Shown here piece after piece: positions 8,582 to 16,986 of a stretch of 21,688 bases of DNA (position 1 is the first letter of the stretch; every line of letters begins with the position of its first letter). A program made the position numbers and the translations under genes. Origin of the DNA: Gemmatimonadota bacterium (GTDB taxonomy: Bacteria; Gemmatimonadota; Gemmatimonadetes; Gemmatimonadales; GWC2-71-9); contig JAEHDT010000075.1 of NCBI GenBank assembly GCA_016880225.1, forward strand, positions 1 to 21,688, given 5' to 3'. The notes under the pieces were generated by a model. It was given only the letters and a program-made list of their open reading frames with translations, did no database searches and was not told the origin of the DNA.

Positions 8582-9190
8582 ATGGGTGCACTGGCTCGGG
8601 TGCTGATGGCGGTCGGCATTCTCGCGGGCGGCAGTGGGGGCCTCGTGGCGGGGCAGGAACCGGCGAGCAATCCGGAGCCCGCGCCGCGGCACGGCTTCTG
8701 GTTCGGGGCCGGGTTCGGGATCGGGTCGTTGGGGCGGACGTGCGACATCTGCGACAACCTCCCGGGTGAATCGGGCCCCACCGCATACATCAAGGCGGGC
8801 GGGACGCCCGACCGGCAGATGGCGATCGGCGTCGAGCTGACCGGCTGGCACAAGAAGGTACAGGGCTCGACCATCACGAGCGGCAGCGCGCTCGTAGTGG
8901 TCTCCCTGTATCCATCCAGCACGAGCGGCCTGTTCTTGAAGGGTGGACTGGGGGGATCGTTGTACCGCCAGGAGGCTCCGACGAAACCCGCGTCGGACAC
9001 CGCCCAGACGACCGGGTTTGGCCTCACGGCCGGCATCGGCTATGATGTGCCCGTCGCCGCCCACGTGTACCTGACGCCCGTCGCGAATTTCGTATTCGGC
9101 AGCCTGGGCAACATCCGGCCGGGCGGGGTGTTCATGCCGGGGGTGCAGCAGACGCTGCTACAGTTGGCGTTGGGCGTGACGTTCCACTAG
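8582..9190 (+). CDS. Outer-membrane beta-barrel protein, paralog 3
   Basis: A 202-residue, more divergent member of the tandem family. Its signal peptide is less basic (MGALARVLMAV, then Gly-rich, cleavage near VAGQE at about residue 25) and is followed by a short Pro-rich linker. GFWFGAGFGIG and TCDIC (Cys54 and Cys57, the only cysteines) match the first two genes, as do GLFLKGGLGGSLY, the GIGYDV turn and the C-terminal LALGVTFH. The family thus shares strand order, a cysteine pair and a C-terminal signal, while loops differ strongly. This is what one expects of duplicated surface proteins whose exposed parts change fast. The function is unknown. Confidence 0.8.
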   Translation: MGALARVLMAVGILAGGSGGLVAGQEPASNPEPAPRHGFWFGAGFGIGSLGRTCDICDNLPGESGPTAYIKAGGTPDRQMAIGVELTGWHKKVQGSTITSGSALVVVSLYPSSTSGLFLKGGLGGSLYRQEAPTKPASDTAQTTGFGLTAGIGYDVPVAAHVYLTPVANFVFGSLGNIRPGGVFMPGVQQTLLQLALGVTFH

Positions 9191-9233
9191 CGGGCCCTTC
9201 ATTAACTAGTCCACCAGGGGGTCCACCCGTTCC

Positions 9234-11771
9234 ATGGTGACCCTGCTGCTGACGCTCGGCTGTCAGGCGGCCGCGTTGTGCCCGCAGGCCGCGCTCGCGG
9301 CGGGCGAGGCCGACGCCGGGTGGTCTGCCTACCGCCGCGGGGCCGTGGCCGAGGCGACCGCCCGGTTTACGGCCGCCGATTCGCTCTGCCCGGGGAATCA
9401 CGCGGCGCAAGTGGGGCTCGGCTTCGTGCGGTTGCGACAGGGAGCCGCACGCGCCGCCCTGGAGCGGTTCGTCGCGGGCTTGGAGAGCGACTCGGGTGAC
9501 GCCGAAGCGTGGTATGGGCTCGGCCTGGCCCGCGGGCGGATGGGGCAACGCGGCGCGGCGGTCGCGGCCTGGCGGCGCGCGTTGCTGCTCGCCCCGGGCT
9601 ATGCAGACGCCGCACAGCAGATCCTCGCGCTCGGCATCGACAGCGGCCTCACGCTCGCACCGGCCAGCCGTCCCGACAGCGCCGCCGGGCCCGCCCGCAC
9701 CGCCGGGGACGGCTTCGAGATTCGCGCGGGCGGCGCGTGGCGGCCGTTTTACGTGAAGGGCGTCAACCTCGGCGTTGCCCTCCCCGGCCATTTTCCCTCC
9801 GAGTTCCCCACCGACGACTCGACGTACGCCCGCTGGCTCGAGCTGATCGCGGCGGCGAACGCCAACGCCGTCCGCCTCTACACCATTCTCCCGCCCGCCT
9901 TTTACCGCGCGCTTCGGGCGTGGAACGGCGCCCACCCCGATCAGGCGCTGTGGTTGTTGCACGGCGTCTGGACCGAGCTGCCGCCCGGCAACGACTACGA
10001 CGCGGCGGCCTGGAAGGCGGCGTTCCGTGCGGAGGTGCGCCGGGGGGTCGACGTGGTGCACGGCCACGCGCTCATCGCGGCTCGCGCGGGGCACGCGTAC
10101 GGCCGCTACGACAGCGACGTGTCGGATCACGTGCTGGGGTTCATCATCGGCCGCGAGTGGGAGCCGTTCTCGATTCGCGCCCACAACGTCCGGCGGCGCG
10201 AGCGCACGAGATTCGCCGGGCGGTTTCTCGCCGTGGATCACGGCACGCCCGCCGACGTGTGGATGGCGGAGCAGTGCGACTACCTCCTCGCCTACGAATG
10301 GGACACCTACCACGCCCAGCGGCCGATCGCCTATACCAACTGGCCCACGCTCGACCCGCTGTCGCACCCGACCGAGCCCACGCTCAAGGAGGAGCAGCGG
10401 CTGCGGCGGCGCTACGGCTTCCCGCCCAACCCGCGGCTCAAGGAATACGACAACGACCGCGAGTCGCTCGATGCGATGCTGGTGCGCACGACGGCCGCCG
10501 ACGTGGCGGGGTATTTCGCGTCGTATCATGCGTATCCCTACTATCCGGACTTCATCGCTCTCGATTCGGCGTACGGCGCCGCGCGCTCGACCCTAGGGCC
10601 CTCGCACTACCTGGGCTATCTGCGGGCGCTCAAGCGACATCACACCGGGCGACCGCTGCTGATCGCCGAGTACGGCGTGCCCTCGTCGCGCGGAGTGTCG
10701 CATTTGCAGTCCGAGGGGATGGGCCACGGCGGGCACGACGAACGAGCGATGGCCGCGCTCGACGCCCGGCTGACCCGCGAGGTACGCGAGTCCGGCGCCG
10801 CGGGCGGGGTCCTGTTCGCCTGGCTCGACGAGTGGTTCAAGCACACCTGGGTCACGATCGACCTCGAGACGCCGGCCGAGCGTACCCGGCTGTGGCACAA
10901 CGTGGAGAACGCCGAGCAGAACTACGGCCTGCTGGGGGAGTATGCGGGGCCGGCGGACGCGACGCCCGAGCCCGGGGGCGACCCCGCGCCGTGGCTGGGA
11001 CTGCCCCTGCTCGGGCGCAGCGCGGCGCTCGCATTGCGCGTGGGGGCCGATCCATCCTATCTGTATGTCGCCCTCGCGCGGCCCGGTATCGACTCGCTGC
11101 GCTACGTCGTGTGCATCGACACCTACCGGCGGGATCGCGGCCAGTTCCGGCTGCCCGGCCTTGCGGGGTCGAGCGATGTGGGTTGCGAGTTCGCGCTGAT
11201 CTTGAGCGACACGGGCGACGCCCGGCTCGTGGTGGCCCCGTGGTACAATCCGTACCTCGGGCCGCGGAAAGGGATGGGGCCGACGGGGCTCGATCGGTTC
11301 TACAACGAGGCGGCGACCGTGGACGTCGCAAGAAGCGACGGGGCGTTCGACTCGCTGTTCGTGACCACCAACCGCTGGCGCATCGGCCGCGACGGCCGGA
11401 CCTACACCGCGAGCGGAGTGAACCGCGGGCGGCTGCGCTACGGCGGGGTGGCGCAGTCCAGCCTCGCCGACTGGTACGTGGACCGCGCCGCGGGACTCAT
11501 CGAGGTGCGGCTCCCATGGGCGCTGCTGAACGTCACCGACCCGTCCTCGCGCCGGGTGATGGCGCGCTACCGCCGCGGCGGAGCATTCGAGACCGCGGTG
11601 ACCGACGGATTCCGGTTCACGGTGGCGGCGCAGGTCCGCGCGAGCGGCGCCGTGGTCGAGCGCCTCGAGTCCGGGCGGACCTACGCCTGGCCCACCTGGG
11701 AGGTGCCGGTGTGGCACGAGCGCCTGAAGCCCGCCTACTTCGCGATGCGGGACGAGTGGGGGTCGTGGTGA
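9234..11771 (+). CDS. Secreted TPR protein with clan-A-type glycoside hydrolase domain
   Basis: 845 residues. A short hydrophobic N-terminus without much positive charge (possible cleavage near ALAAG; LTLGC is an imperfect lipobox) is followed by about three TPR units (residues 25-130). A TIM-barrel-like domain (about 160-560) begins FYVKGVNLGVALPGHF. Candidate catalytic residues are Glu308 in GREWEP (acid/base) and Glu479 in LLIAEYGVPSSRG (nucleophile), the strand-4/strand-7 arrangement of clan GH-A. The rest (about 570-845) is beta-rich, with IEVRLPWALLNVTDPS resembling CBM9/DOMON-type sugar-binding sandwiches. The next gene overlaps its stop by four bases. A role in trimming or remodelling an exported polysaccharide is likely; the exact glycoside hydrolase family is not clear to me. 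Confidence 0.75.
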   Translation: MVTLLLTLGCQAAALCPQAALAAGEADAGWSAYRRGAVAEATARFTAADSLCPGNHAAQVGLGFVRLRQGAARAALERFVAGLESDSGDAEAWYGLGLARGRMGQRGAAVAAWRRALLLAPGYADAAQQILALGIDSGLTLAPASRPDSAAGPARTAGDGFEIRAGGAWRPFYVKGVNLGVALPGHFPSEFPTDDSTYARWLELIAAANANAVRLYTILPPAFYRALRAWNGAHPDQALWLLHGVWTELPPGNDYDAAAWKAAFRAEVRRGVDVVHGHALIAARAGHAYGRYDSDVSDHVLGFIIGREWEPFSIRAHNVRRRERTRFAGRFLAVDHGTPADVWMAEQCDYLLAYEWDTYHAQRPIAYTNWPTLDPLSHPTEPTLKEEQRLRRRYGFPPNPRLKEYDNDRESLDAMLVRTTAADVAGYFASYHAYPYYPDFIALDSAYGAARSTLGPSHYLGYLRALKRHHTGRPLLIAEYGVPSSRGVSHLQSEGMGHGGHDERAMAALDARLTREVRESGAAGGVLFAWLDEWFKHTWVTIDLETPAERTRLWHNVENAEQNYGLLGEYAGPADATPEPGGDPAPWLGLPLLGRSAALALRVGADPSYLYVALARPGIDSLRYVVCIDTYRRDRGQFRLPGLAGSSDVGCEFALILSDTGDARLVVAPWYNPYLGPRKGMGPTGLDRFYNEAATVDVARSDGAFDSLFVTTNRWRIGRDGRTYTASGVNRGRLRYGGVAQSSLADWYVDRAAGLIEVRLPWALLNVTDPSSRRVMARYRRGGAFETAVTDGFRFTVAAQVRASGAVVERLESGRTYAWPTWEVPVWHERLKPAYFAMRDEWGSW

Positions 11772-13261
11772 CGGGGCGCGGGACGGTGCTCTTCGCCGCC
11801 GCGCTCGTGGCGCGTTCCCTGGCCGCGCAGCTCCCCGCCGCGGACGCGGCGTTCAGTCGGGGTGACTACGCCGCCGCGCGTGCCGGCTACGACCGCGTCC
11901 TCGCCGCCGATTCGTCGAACGAGCGCGCGCTGTATCGGCTCGCGATTCTCGACAGCTGGGATGGCAAGCTCGCCCGTTCGCTGGCGCGCTTCGGGAAGCT
12001 CCGCCGGATCGACCCCCGCGACCCGGACATCATGGTGGCTCACGCGCAGGTGCTCGCCTGGGCGGGGAGAACCGGGGCATCCGAGGCGCTGTACGACTCG
12101 GTCCTGGCGCGGTTCCCGGATCGCGCCGACGCGCAGGCGGGCCGGGCGCGGACGATCGCCTGGAGCGGGGACCTGGATCGCGCCGAGGAGCTGTGGCGCA
12201 AGGCGCTGGATCGCCATCCGGACGCTCCCGAGCTGCTGATCGGGCTCGCGCAAACGCTCTATTGGAAGGGACAACCCGGGCTCGCCGAAGCGTACACAGC
12301 CCGCGCCCGAGCGCTCGCGCCGGACGACCGCACCGCGCGCGATCTCGAGCGCGCCGTGCGGGCGGCGCTGCGCCCGGAGATCGCGACCTCCGTGGACGGG
12401 GCGCACGACTCCGACCACAACGACTTCGTGGCGCAGGAGGCGACCGTCAGCGGTTCGCTCGGCTCCGACCTCCGCGGCACGCTGCGCGCCGGCTGGCGGC
12501 GGGCGACCGACCCGGCGGGAGACGGCTCGAGCTACGGGGCGGGTGGCCATCTCATCGCCGCGCTGGGGCACGGCGCGGTGCTGCGGGCGGGCCTGGGGGT
12601 GCGGCGGGTACAGCCGGACGTCGGGACGGCGGCGACGCCGCTCACCGCCGAGCTTGGTGTCGGGCTGCGCCCCGCCCGCTATACTGCGGTGAGCCTCGGC
12701 TACAGCCGCACGCCGTTCGACGAGACTGCGGGGCTGATGCGTCAGGACCTCGTCATCGATGCCGTCGACATGAGCTTCGATGTGTCGCCCGGCCCGGGAT
12801 GGTCCCTGTCCGGCGGCGGCGGAGGCGCGTGGTTCTCGGACGCCAATCGACGGTACTCGGCCGTGGGTGCGCTGCTCGGGCGGGTCGTGAAGGGACTGCA
12901 GATCGGCCCATACGGCCGGGTAATGGGATACCGCGCGCCGCGGCCCGGGGAGTATTTCACGCCGGTTCGGTTCAGCGTGATCGAGGGCAGGGGCGTGTAC
13001 CGGTGGCAGCGGAACCGCTGGGGGGTACGGGCCGACGGCGGGGTCGGGTCGCAGCAGGTGCAGGGGTTCGGCCAACCGCCGGCTCCGCACCAGACCGAGT
13101 GGCACGTCGGCGTGACGCTGTCGCGCGGCTGGGGCGCGAACAACGAAATTGCGCTCGTCGGCGCGATCACGAACAGCGCCGCGGCCGCGACGACGGCGGG
13201 GGCGGTGAGCGAGAGCTTCCGTTACAGCACGCTCGGCGTGCGCTTCCGGCAGGGCTGGTAG
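11768..13261 (+). CDS. TPR plus YaiO-like outer-membrane barrel protein
   Basis: A 497-residue secreted protein. A signal peptide (TGRGTVLFAAALVARSLAAQ) is followed by about five TPR-like units (residues 20-200: DAAFSRGDYAAARAGYDRVL, then AHAQVLAWAGRTGASEALYD and so on). A C-terminal region of about 290 residues consists of amphipathic strands with Gly/Tyr-rich turns, ending LGVRFRQGW. TPR plus barrel is the layout of YaiO-type proteins and of polysaccharide export porins such as PgaA or AlgK/AlgE combined, so a polymer exit port is a reasonable guess. The start is GTG at 11768 within the stop of the preceding gene (GTGA); GTG at 11765 is also possible. It forms a two-gene operon with the glycoside hydrolase. 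No glycosyltransferase is nearby. Confidence 0.75.
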   Translation: MTGRGTVLFAAALVARSLAAQLPAADAAFSRGDYAAARAGYDRVLAADSSNERALYRLAILDSWDGKLARSLARFGKLRRIDPRDPDIMVAHAQVLAWAGRTGASEALYDSVLARFPDRADAQAGRARTIAWSGDLDRAEELWRKALDRHPDAPELLIGLAQTLYWKGQPGLAEAYTARARALAPDDRTARDLERAVRAALRPEIATSVDGAHDSDHNDFVAQEATVSGSLGSDLRGTLRAGWRRATDPAGDGSSYGAGGHLIAALGHGAVLRAGLGVRRVQPDVGTAATPLTAELGVGLRPARYTAVSLGYSRTPFDETAGLMRQDLVIDAVDMSFDVSPGPGWSLSGGGGGAWFSDANRRYSAVGALLGRVVKGLQIGPYGRVMGYRAPRPGEYFTPVRFSVIEGRGVYRWQRNRWGVRADGGVGSQQVQGFGQPPAPHQTEWHVGVTLSRGWGANNEIALVGAITNSAAAATTAGAVSESFRYSTLGVRFRQGW

Positions 13262-13262
13262 C

Positions 13263-13703
13263 TCAGCGAGACTCGAGCCGGGCGGCGGCACCGAGCCCCA
13301 GCGTCCGCAGCAGGCGAACCGCCCGGGCCTGGTCGCGCGGCGCGAGCGCTGCGACGGCGTACCGCATCGCGCGGGCGTGCGGTGGGAAGATGCGCCGGAT
13401 CAGCCGCCGGCCGGCGGATGTGAGTGTCAGGAGAATCACGCGGCGATCGGTTTCGCCGCGGCGGCGCCGCACCAAGCGCCGTGCGCACAGCTTGTCCACG
13501 ACGTAGGTCGTGCTGCTCGACTCCACCAGGATCCGCCGCTGCACCTCGCACACCGGTAGCTCTCCCTTGTGGTGCAGGACCTCCAGCACTCCGAACTCGG
13601 TGGTGCCGACTCCGAATCGGGCGATGCTCGCCCGGGAGTGGCGCTCGACCGCGTTGAACGCCCGTGCGAGCACCACCCACAGCTGCAGCGGGATGTCTTT
13701 CAT
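13263..13703 (-). CDS. MarR-family repressor, probably MhqR-like
   Basis: A 146-residue winged-helix regulator. The N-terminal helix LWVVLARAFNAVERHS is followed by TTEFGVLEVLHHKGELPVCEVQRRIL, by VESSSTTYVVDKLCARRLVRRRR (recognition helix) and by the wing ETDRRVILLTLTSAG, the standard MarR order. It is divergent from a DoxX-family gene across a perfect palindrome that resembles the MhqR box. In Bacillus, MhqR represses DoxX-like and dioxygenase genes and is released by quinones, so this pair likely senses quinone or electrophile stress. GGAGG stands four bases before the ATG at 13703. Its 3' end is one base from the end of the convergent barrel gene. Confidence 0.88.
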   Translation of the reverse strand: MKDIPLQLWVVLARAFNAVERHSRASIARFGVGTTEFGVLEVLHHKGELPVCEVQRRILVESSSTTYVVDKLCARRLVRRRRGETDRRVILLTLTSAGRRLIRRIFPPHARAMRYAVAALAPRDQARAVRLLRTLGLGAAARLESR

Positions 13704-13760
13704 CTGACCTCCGGAACCTTGCGGGACGGCCCTGTGTTCACGGGTTGCAGGATTTGAAAC

Positions 13761-13778
13761 TATCTCGATTTCGAGATA
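13761..13778. promoter_or_regulatory. MhqR-type operator palindrome
   Basis: TATCTCGA-TT-TCGAGATA is a perfect 8-bp inverted repeat between the divergent marR and doxX genes. It closely matches the known MhqR operator (tATCTcgAATTCgAGATa type) of Bacillus subtilis, remembered from the literature. It overlaps the likely -10/-35 region of doxX (GATAAT at 13774) and lies 58 bases before the repressor ATG, so it can regulate both genes. Confidence 0.75.
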
Positions 13779-13798
13779 ATCCGCTACGGAGGGCTATG

Positions 13799-14209
13799 AT
13801 GCTTGCGAATCTTGGATTACTGGTCTTGCGCCTGATGCTCGGGACGGTGTTTCTTGGCCATGGGGCCCAGAAGGCGTTCGGCGCGTTCGGTGGGCCGGGC
13901 TTCGGCGGCATGGCCGGCATGGTCGGGAGCCTGGGCTTGCGGCCGGCTCCGCTGTGGACCGCGCTCGCGGTCGGAGGCGAGCTCGCTGCGGGGCTGCTGT
14001 TTCTGTTCGGCGTCTGGACACCGCTCGCGGCGCTCCTGGTGCTCGCCACGATGGCGGTCGCAATCGCCAAGGTGCACGGGCCGAAGGGCTTCTTCGTCCA
14101 AAACGGCGGGTACGAGTACAACCTCTTCCTGATCGTCGCGGCGCTGACCGTGGCCGCCCTCGGACCGGGTGCCTTCTCCCTGGCGCACCTGCTCGGGCTG
14201 CCTCGGTAA
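13799..14209 (+). CDS. DoxX-family membrane protein
   Basis: 136 residues with four predicted membrane helices (about 5-25, 50-75, 78-98 and 108-130). The DoxX pattern is visible: LRLMLGTVFLGHGAQKAFGAFGG at the start, then LAVGGELAAGLLFLFGVWTPLAA, and FFVQNGGYEYNLFLI near the last helix. Family members work with quinone- or thiol-stress systems in several bacteria, for example MhqP and CatD. GGAGGG is placed best for the second of two adjacent ATG codons (13799); 13796 is the alternative. A perfect MhqR-like box lies 21 bases upstream, and a divergent MarR regulator beyond it probably represses this gene. Confidence 0.88.
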   Translation: MLANLGLLVLRLMLGTVFLGHGAQKAFGAFGGPGFGGMAGMVGSLGLRPAPLWTALAVGGELAAGLLFLFGVWTPLAALLVLATMAVAIAKVHGPKGFFVQNGGYEYNLFLIVAALTVAALGPGAFSLAHLLGLPR

Positions 14210-14228
14210 ACCGAGCGGGAAGCACGGG

Positions 14229-14257
14229 CGTGAAGGGATTCTCACCCAGCCCTCACG
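14229..14257 (+). other. Imperfect hairpin after doxX
   Basis: CGTGA(A)GGG can pair with CCCTCACG around a 12-base loop, with one bulged A, about 20 bases after the doxX stop. There is no U-run. It may be a weak terminator or only chance; no other signal stands out in the gap to the next gene. Confidence 0.25.
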
Positions 14258-14314
14258 GACGTGGGGCCCGGCCAATGATATGCTGCATCAGTCATGCGGC
14301 CGGGGGTGTTCTCT

Positions 14315-15580
14315 ATGGCTGTGCTCACGCGGCCGAAGCTGCTGGTGCTCGGTGGCGGCTTCGCCGGTCTCGAAGCCGCGTTCTATCTCCGCTGGCGGTT
14401 GGGAGAGCGTGCGGACATCACGCTCGTCTCGGATCGCGACCGCTTCCTCTTCAAGCCCGGGGCCGTCTACGTCCCGTTCGGGCTCGATCCCGACACGCTC
14501 ACCATTCCGCTCGAGCGGCCCACGCACCGCAGGGGCATCGGGTTCGTGCGGGCGCGGGCGCAGCAGATTGATCCGGCGGCCGGCGTGGTCGTCACGGACG
14601 GCGGCCGGCTGCCCTATGACCAACTGATCGTGGCGACGGGCGCGACGATCCGGCCCGAGGAGATCCCCGGGCTCGCCGAGCACGCCGAGACGATCTGGAC
14701 GCCCGAAGCGATGGTGTCGCTGCGCGGCGCGTTTGCGCGGTTGCTGAACGACGCCCGCGCCGGGACGCGGCGGCGCGTGGTGTTCCTGGTGCCTCCGAAC
14801 AACAAGTGCGCCGGGCCGCTGTACGAGCTGGTGTTCATGCTCGACACCTGGTTGCACCGTCATGGGGGCCGGGCGGCGGTGGACATCGCGTGGAGCACGT
14901 ACGAATCGAGCTTCATGCAGGTGTTCGGACCGCGCCTGCACGACGTGGTCGTGGGCGAGTTCGCTCGGCGTGGCGTGAGCGGCCACCCGAAGTACGTGGT
15001 GGATCGCGTGGGGCCGGGCGAGGTGTGGTACACGAACGGCCAGACCCTGCCGTACGACCTGCTCGTGTCGTTTCCGCCGTACGCCGCCGCGACCGCGTTT
15101 CCCGGGCTGCCGCAAGACGAGCGGGGGTTCCTGCAGACCGACATCGTGACCCGTGAGGTGATCGGGCACGCCAATGTGTACGCCGCGGGCGACGGGTCCG
15201 ACTTTCCCGTGAAGCAGGCGTTCCTCGCGCTGCTCCAGGCCGACGCCGTCGCCGAGCGCATCGCCGCCCAGGTGCTGGGCGAACGTCCCGCGATGGCGTT
15301 CGATCCCGTGAGCCTGTGTCTGATGGAGGAGTTCGACACGGCGACGTTCGCGCAGGTGCCGCTGCGGCTCACCGGACGGGCGGAGCGCCCCGTCGAGGTG
15401 CGGCGGGATCGGGAGGCCGAGTACCGGGTGGGATCGTCGCCGGCGTGGCGCCTCGGCAAGAAGGTCATGGGGGCATACCTGCCGTGGCGGTTCCGGCACG
15501 GCAGCCCGTTCCACGCGGGGCTGCCCTGGAAGGGGCTGGAGCTCGGCTTGAAGGTGATGTCGCGCTTGCTCGCCGCCTGA
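14315..15580 (+). CDS. Sulfide:quinone oxidoreductase-like FAD protein
   Basis: A 421-residue flavoprotein of the NDH-2/SQR/FCSD group. The N-terminal FAD Rossmann motif GGGFAGLEAAFYL is followed by LPYDQLIVATGA and by VYAAGDGSDFPVKQ, the second FAD contact. Cys165, in NNKCAGPLYE, sits where sulfide:quinone oxidoreductases carry a redox cysteine. Cys335 (SLCLMEEF) is the likely second one, and the third cysteine of classical SQR is not seen. The C-terminal stretch LPWRFRHGSPFHAGLPWKG could anchor it to the membrane near quinone. It probably passes electrons from sulfide or a related thiol to quinone. An upstream in-frame ATG at 14294 is possible, but GGGGGTG fits the start at 14315. Confidence 0.8.
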   Translation: MAVLTRPKLLVLGGGFAGLEAAFYLRWRLGERADITLVSDRDRFLFKPGAVYVPFGLDPDTLTIPLERPTHRRGIGFVRARAQQIDPAAGVVVTDGGRLPYDQLIVATGATIRPEEIPGLAEHAETIWTPEAMVSLRGAFARLLNDARAGTRRRVVFLVPPNNKCAGPLYELVFMLDTWLHRHGGRAAVDIAWSTYESSFMQVFGPRLHDVVVGEFARRGVSGHPKYVVDRVGPGEVWYTNGQTLPYDLLVSFPPYAAATAFPGLPQDERGFLQTDIVTREVIGHANVYAAGDGSDFPVKQAFLALLQADAVAERIAAQVLGERPAMAFDPVSLCLMEEFDTATFAQVPLRLTGRAERPVEVRRDREAEYRVGSSPAWRLGKKVMGAYLPWRFRHGSPFHAGLPWKGLELGLKVMSRLLAA

Positions 15581-15592
15581 TCGCGTATCTTC

Positions 15593-16975
15593 GTGTCGGT
15601 GTCGACGGTCCAGTTCCTGGGCGCCGCGGGCACGGTGACCGGCTCGCTTCATCTCGTCGTCACCGGCGAGCGTCGGCTGCTGCTCGATTGCGGCTTGTTC
15701 CAGGGGCTGAAGGCGCTCCGGTTGCGGAACTGGGACCGGCGCCTGCCGGATCCGCGGACCATCGACGCCGTCGTGTTGAGCCACGCCCACATCGACCACT
15801 CGGGGTATCTGCCGTTGCTCGCCCGGAAGGGGTTCCACGGCCCGATTTACTGCACGTCGGGCACGGCCGACCTGTTGCAGGTCGTACTCCCCGACGCCGC
15901 CCACCTGCAGGAGGCGGACGCCGAGCGGGCGAACCGGCTCGGCTATTCGAAGCACCGGCCGGCCCTCCCGCTGTACACTCTCGACGACGCCCACGCGGCA
16001 CTGGCACTGGTCGAGCCGTGCGGATACGACCGTCCCTTCGGCGTAACGGGCGGCGTGACGGCGCTGCTGCGCCGGGCGGGGCACATCCTCGGCTCCGCGA
16101 CCGTACAGCTCGACGTGGGCGGCACGCGGCTCGTCTACTCGGGCGACTTGGGCCGTTACGACAGGCCTATTCTGCCCGACCCCGAGCCCGTTCGGGAAGC
16201 GGACGTCCTGCTGCTCGAATCGACCTACGGCGACCGCCCCCACCCCGGCGGCGCGGAGGCCGATCTGATCCGGATCGTGCGTGACGCCGCCGCCCGCGGC
16301 GGTACGATCCTCGTGCCGGCGTTCGCCGTGGACCGGACCCAGGAGTTGCTGTGGATGCTGCGCCGCCTGGAGGAGGCGGGCAGCGTGCCGGCGCTGCCCG
16401 TGTACATCGACAGTCCGATGGCGATCGAGGTGACCGAGATCTACCGCCGCCACCCCGAGGACTACGACGCGGAGATGGCGCGGGCGCTCGCTTCGGGCGA
16501 CCGACCCCTCGCGCCCAGGCACCTGCACGTCGCGCGAACGGAACAGGAGTCTCGAGCCATCAACGGCGTGCGCGGGCCGGCGATCATCATCTCGTCGAGC
16601 GGGATGGCCACCGGCGGGCGCATTCTCCACCATCTCGCCCAGCGGTTGCCGGACCAGCGGACGACCGTACTGCTCGTGGGGTACCAGGCCGCGGGGACGC
16701 GTGGCCGGGCGCTCGAAGAAGGCGCGAGGGAGCTCAAGATGTTCGGTCAGATGGTGCCGGTCGCGGCCCGCGTGGAGCAGATCGATGCACTGTCAGCGCA
16801 CGCTGACTGCGAGGAGACCCTGCGCTGGCTCCGCGGATTCACGCGGGCCCCGCGCGCGACGTACCTCGTGCACGGCGAGCCGCAGGCTACGGCAGGGCTC
16901 GCAGGCGCGATCCGAGCGCGGTACGGCTGGAACGTCGAGATCGCCGGGGATGGAGAGACGGTAGCGCTGCGGTAG
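15593..16975 (+). CDS. Beta-CASP metallo-beta-lactamase RNase (CPSF73/YSH1-like)
   Basis: 460 residues. The zinc-binding motif is SHAHIDHSG (about residue 63), followed by AGHILGSA, VYSGDLG and LLLESTYGDR. The beta-CASP insertion includes IDSPMA and SSSGMATGGR, and the last metal/active-site histidines are in LSAHAD and LVHGE. This is the order of bacterial proteins related to the cleavage factor CPSF73, single- or double-strand-specific RNases or nucleases acting in the cytosol. The start is GTG at 15593, or GTG at 15599, which lies seven bases behind a TATCTT box and could be leaderless. It follows the SQR-like gene by 12 bases on the same strand and is probably co-expressed, though I know no functional link. 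Confidence 0.9.
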   Translation: MSVSTVQFLGAAGTVTGSLHLVVTGERRLLLDCGLFQGLKALRLRNWDRRLPDPRTIDAVVLSHAHIDHSGYLPLLARKGFHGPIYCTSGTADLLQVVLPDAAHLQEADAERANRLGYSKHRPALPLYTLDDAHAALALVEPCGYDRPFGVTGGVTALLRRAGHILGSATVQLDVGGTRLVYSGDLGRYDRPILPDPEPVREADVLLLESTYGDRPHPGGAEADLIRIVRDAAARGGTILVPAFAVDRTQELLWMLRRLEEAGSVPALPVYIDSPMAIEVTEIYRRHPEDYDAEMARALASGDRPLAPRHLHVARTEQESRAINGVRGPAIIISSSGMATGGRILHHLAQRLPDQRTTVLLVGYQAAGTRGRALEEGARELKMFGQMVPVAARVEQIDALSAHADCEETLRWLRGFTRAPRATYLVHGEPQATAGLAGAIRARYGWNVEIAGDGETVALR

Positions 16976-16986
16976 GTCTTGCCGCG

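Noticed and set aside
9509..11764. Long in-frame extension upstream of the YaiO-like gene
   Set aside because: It is the alternate frame of the glycoside hydrolase gene; the signal peptide at 11768 marks the true start.
14288..16633. 781-codon minus-strand open frame opposite the SQR-like and RNase genes
   Set aside because: It spans two well-supported genes on the other strand, is His/Arg/Gln-rich and shows no recognisable domain.
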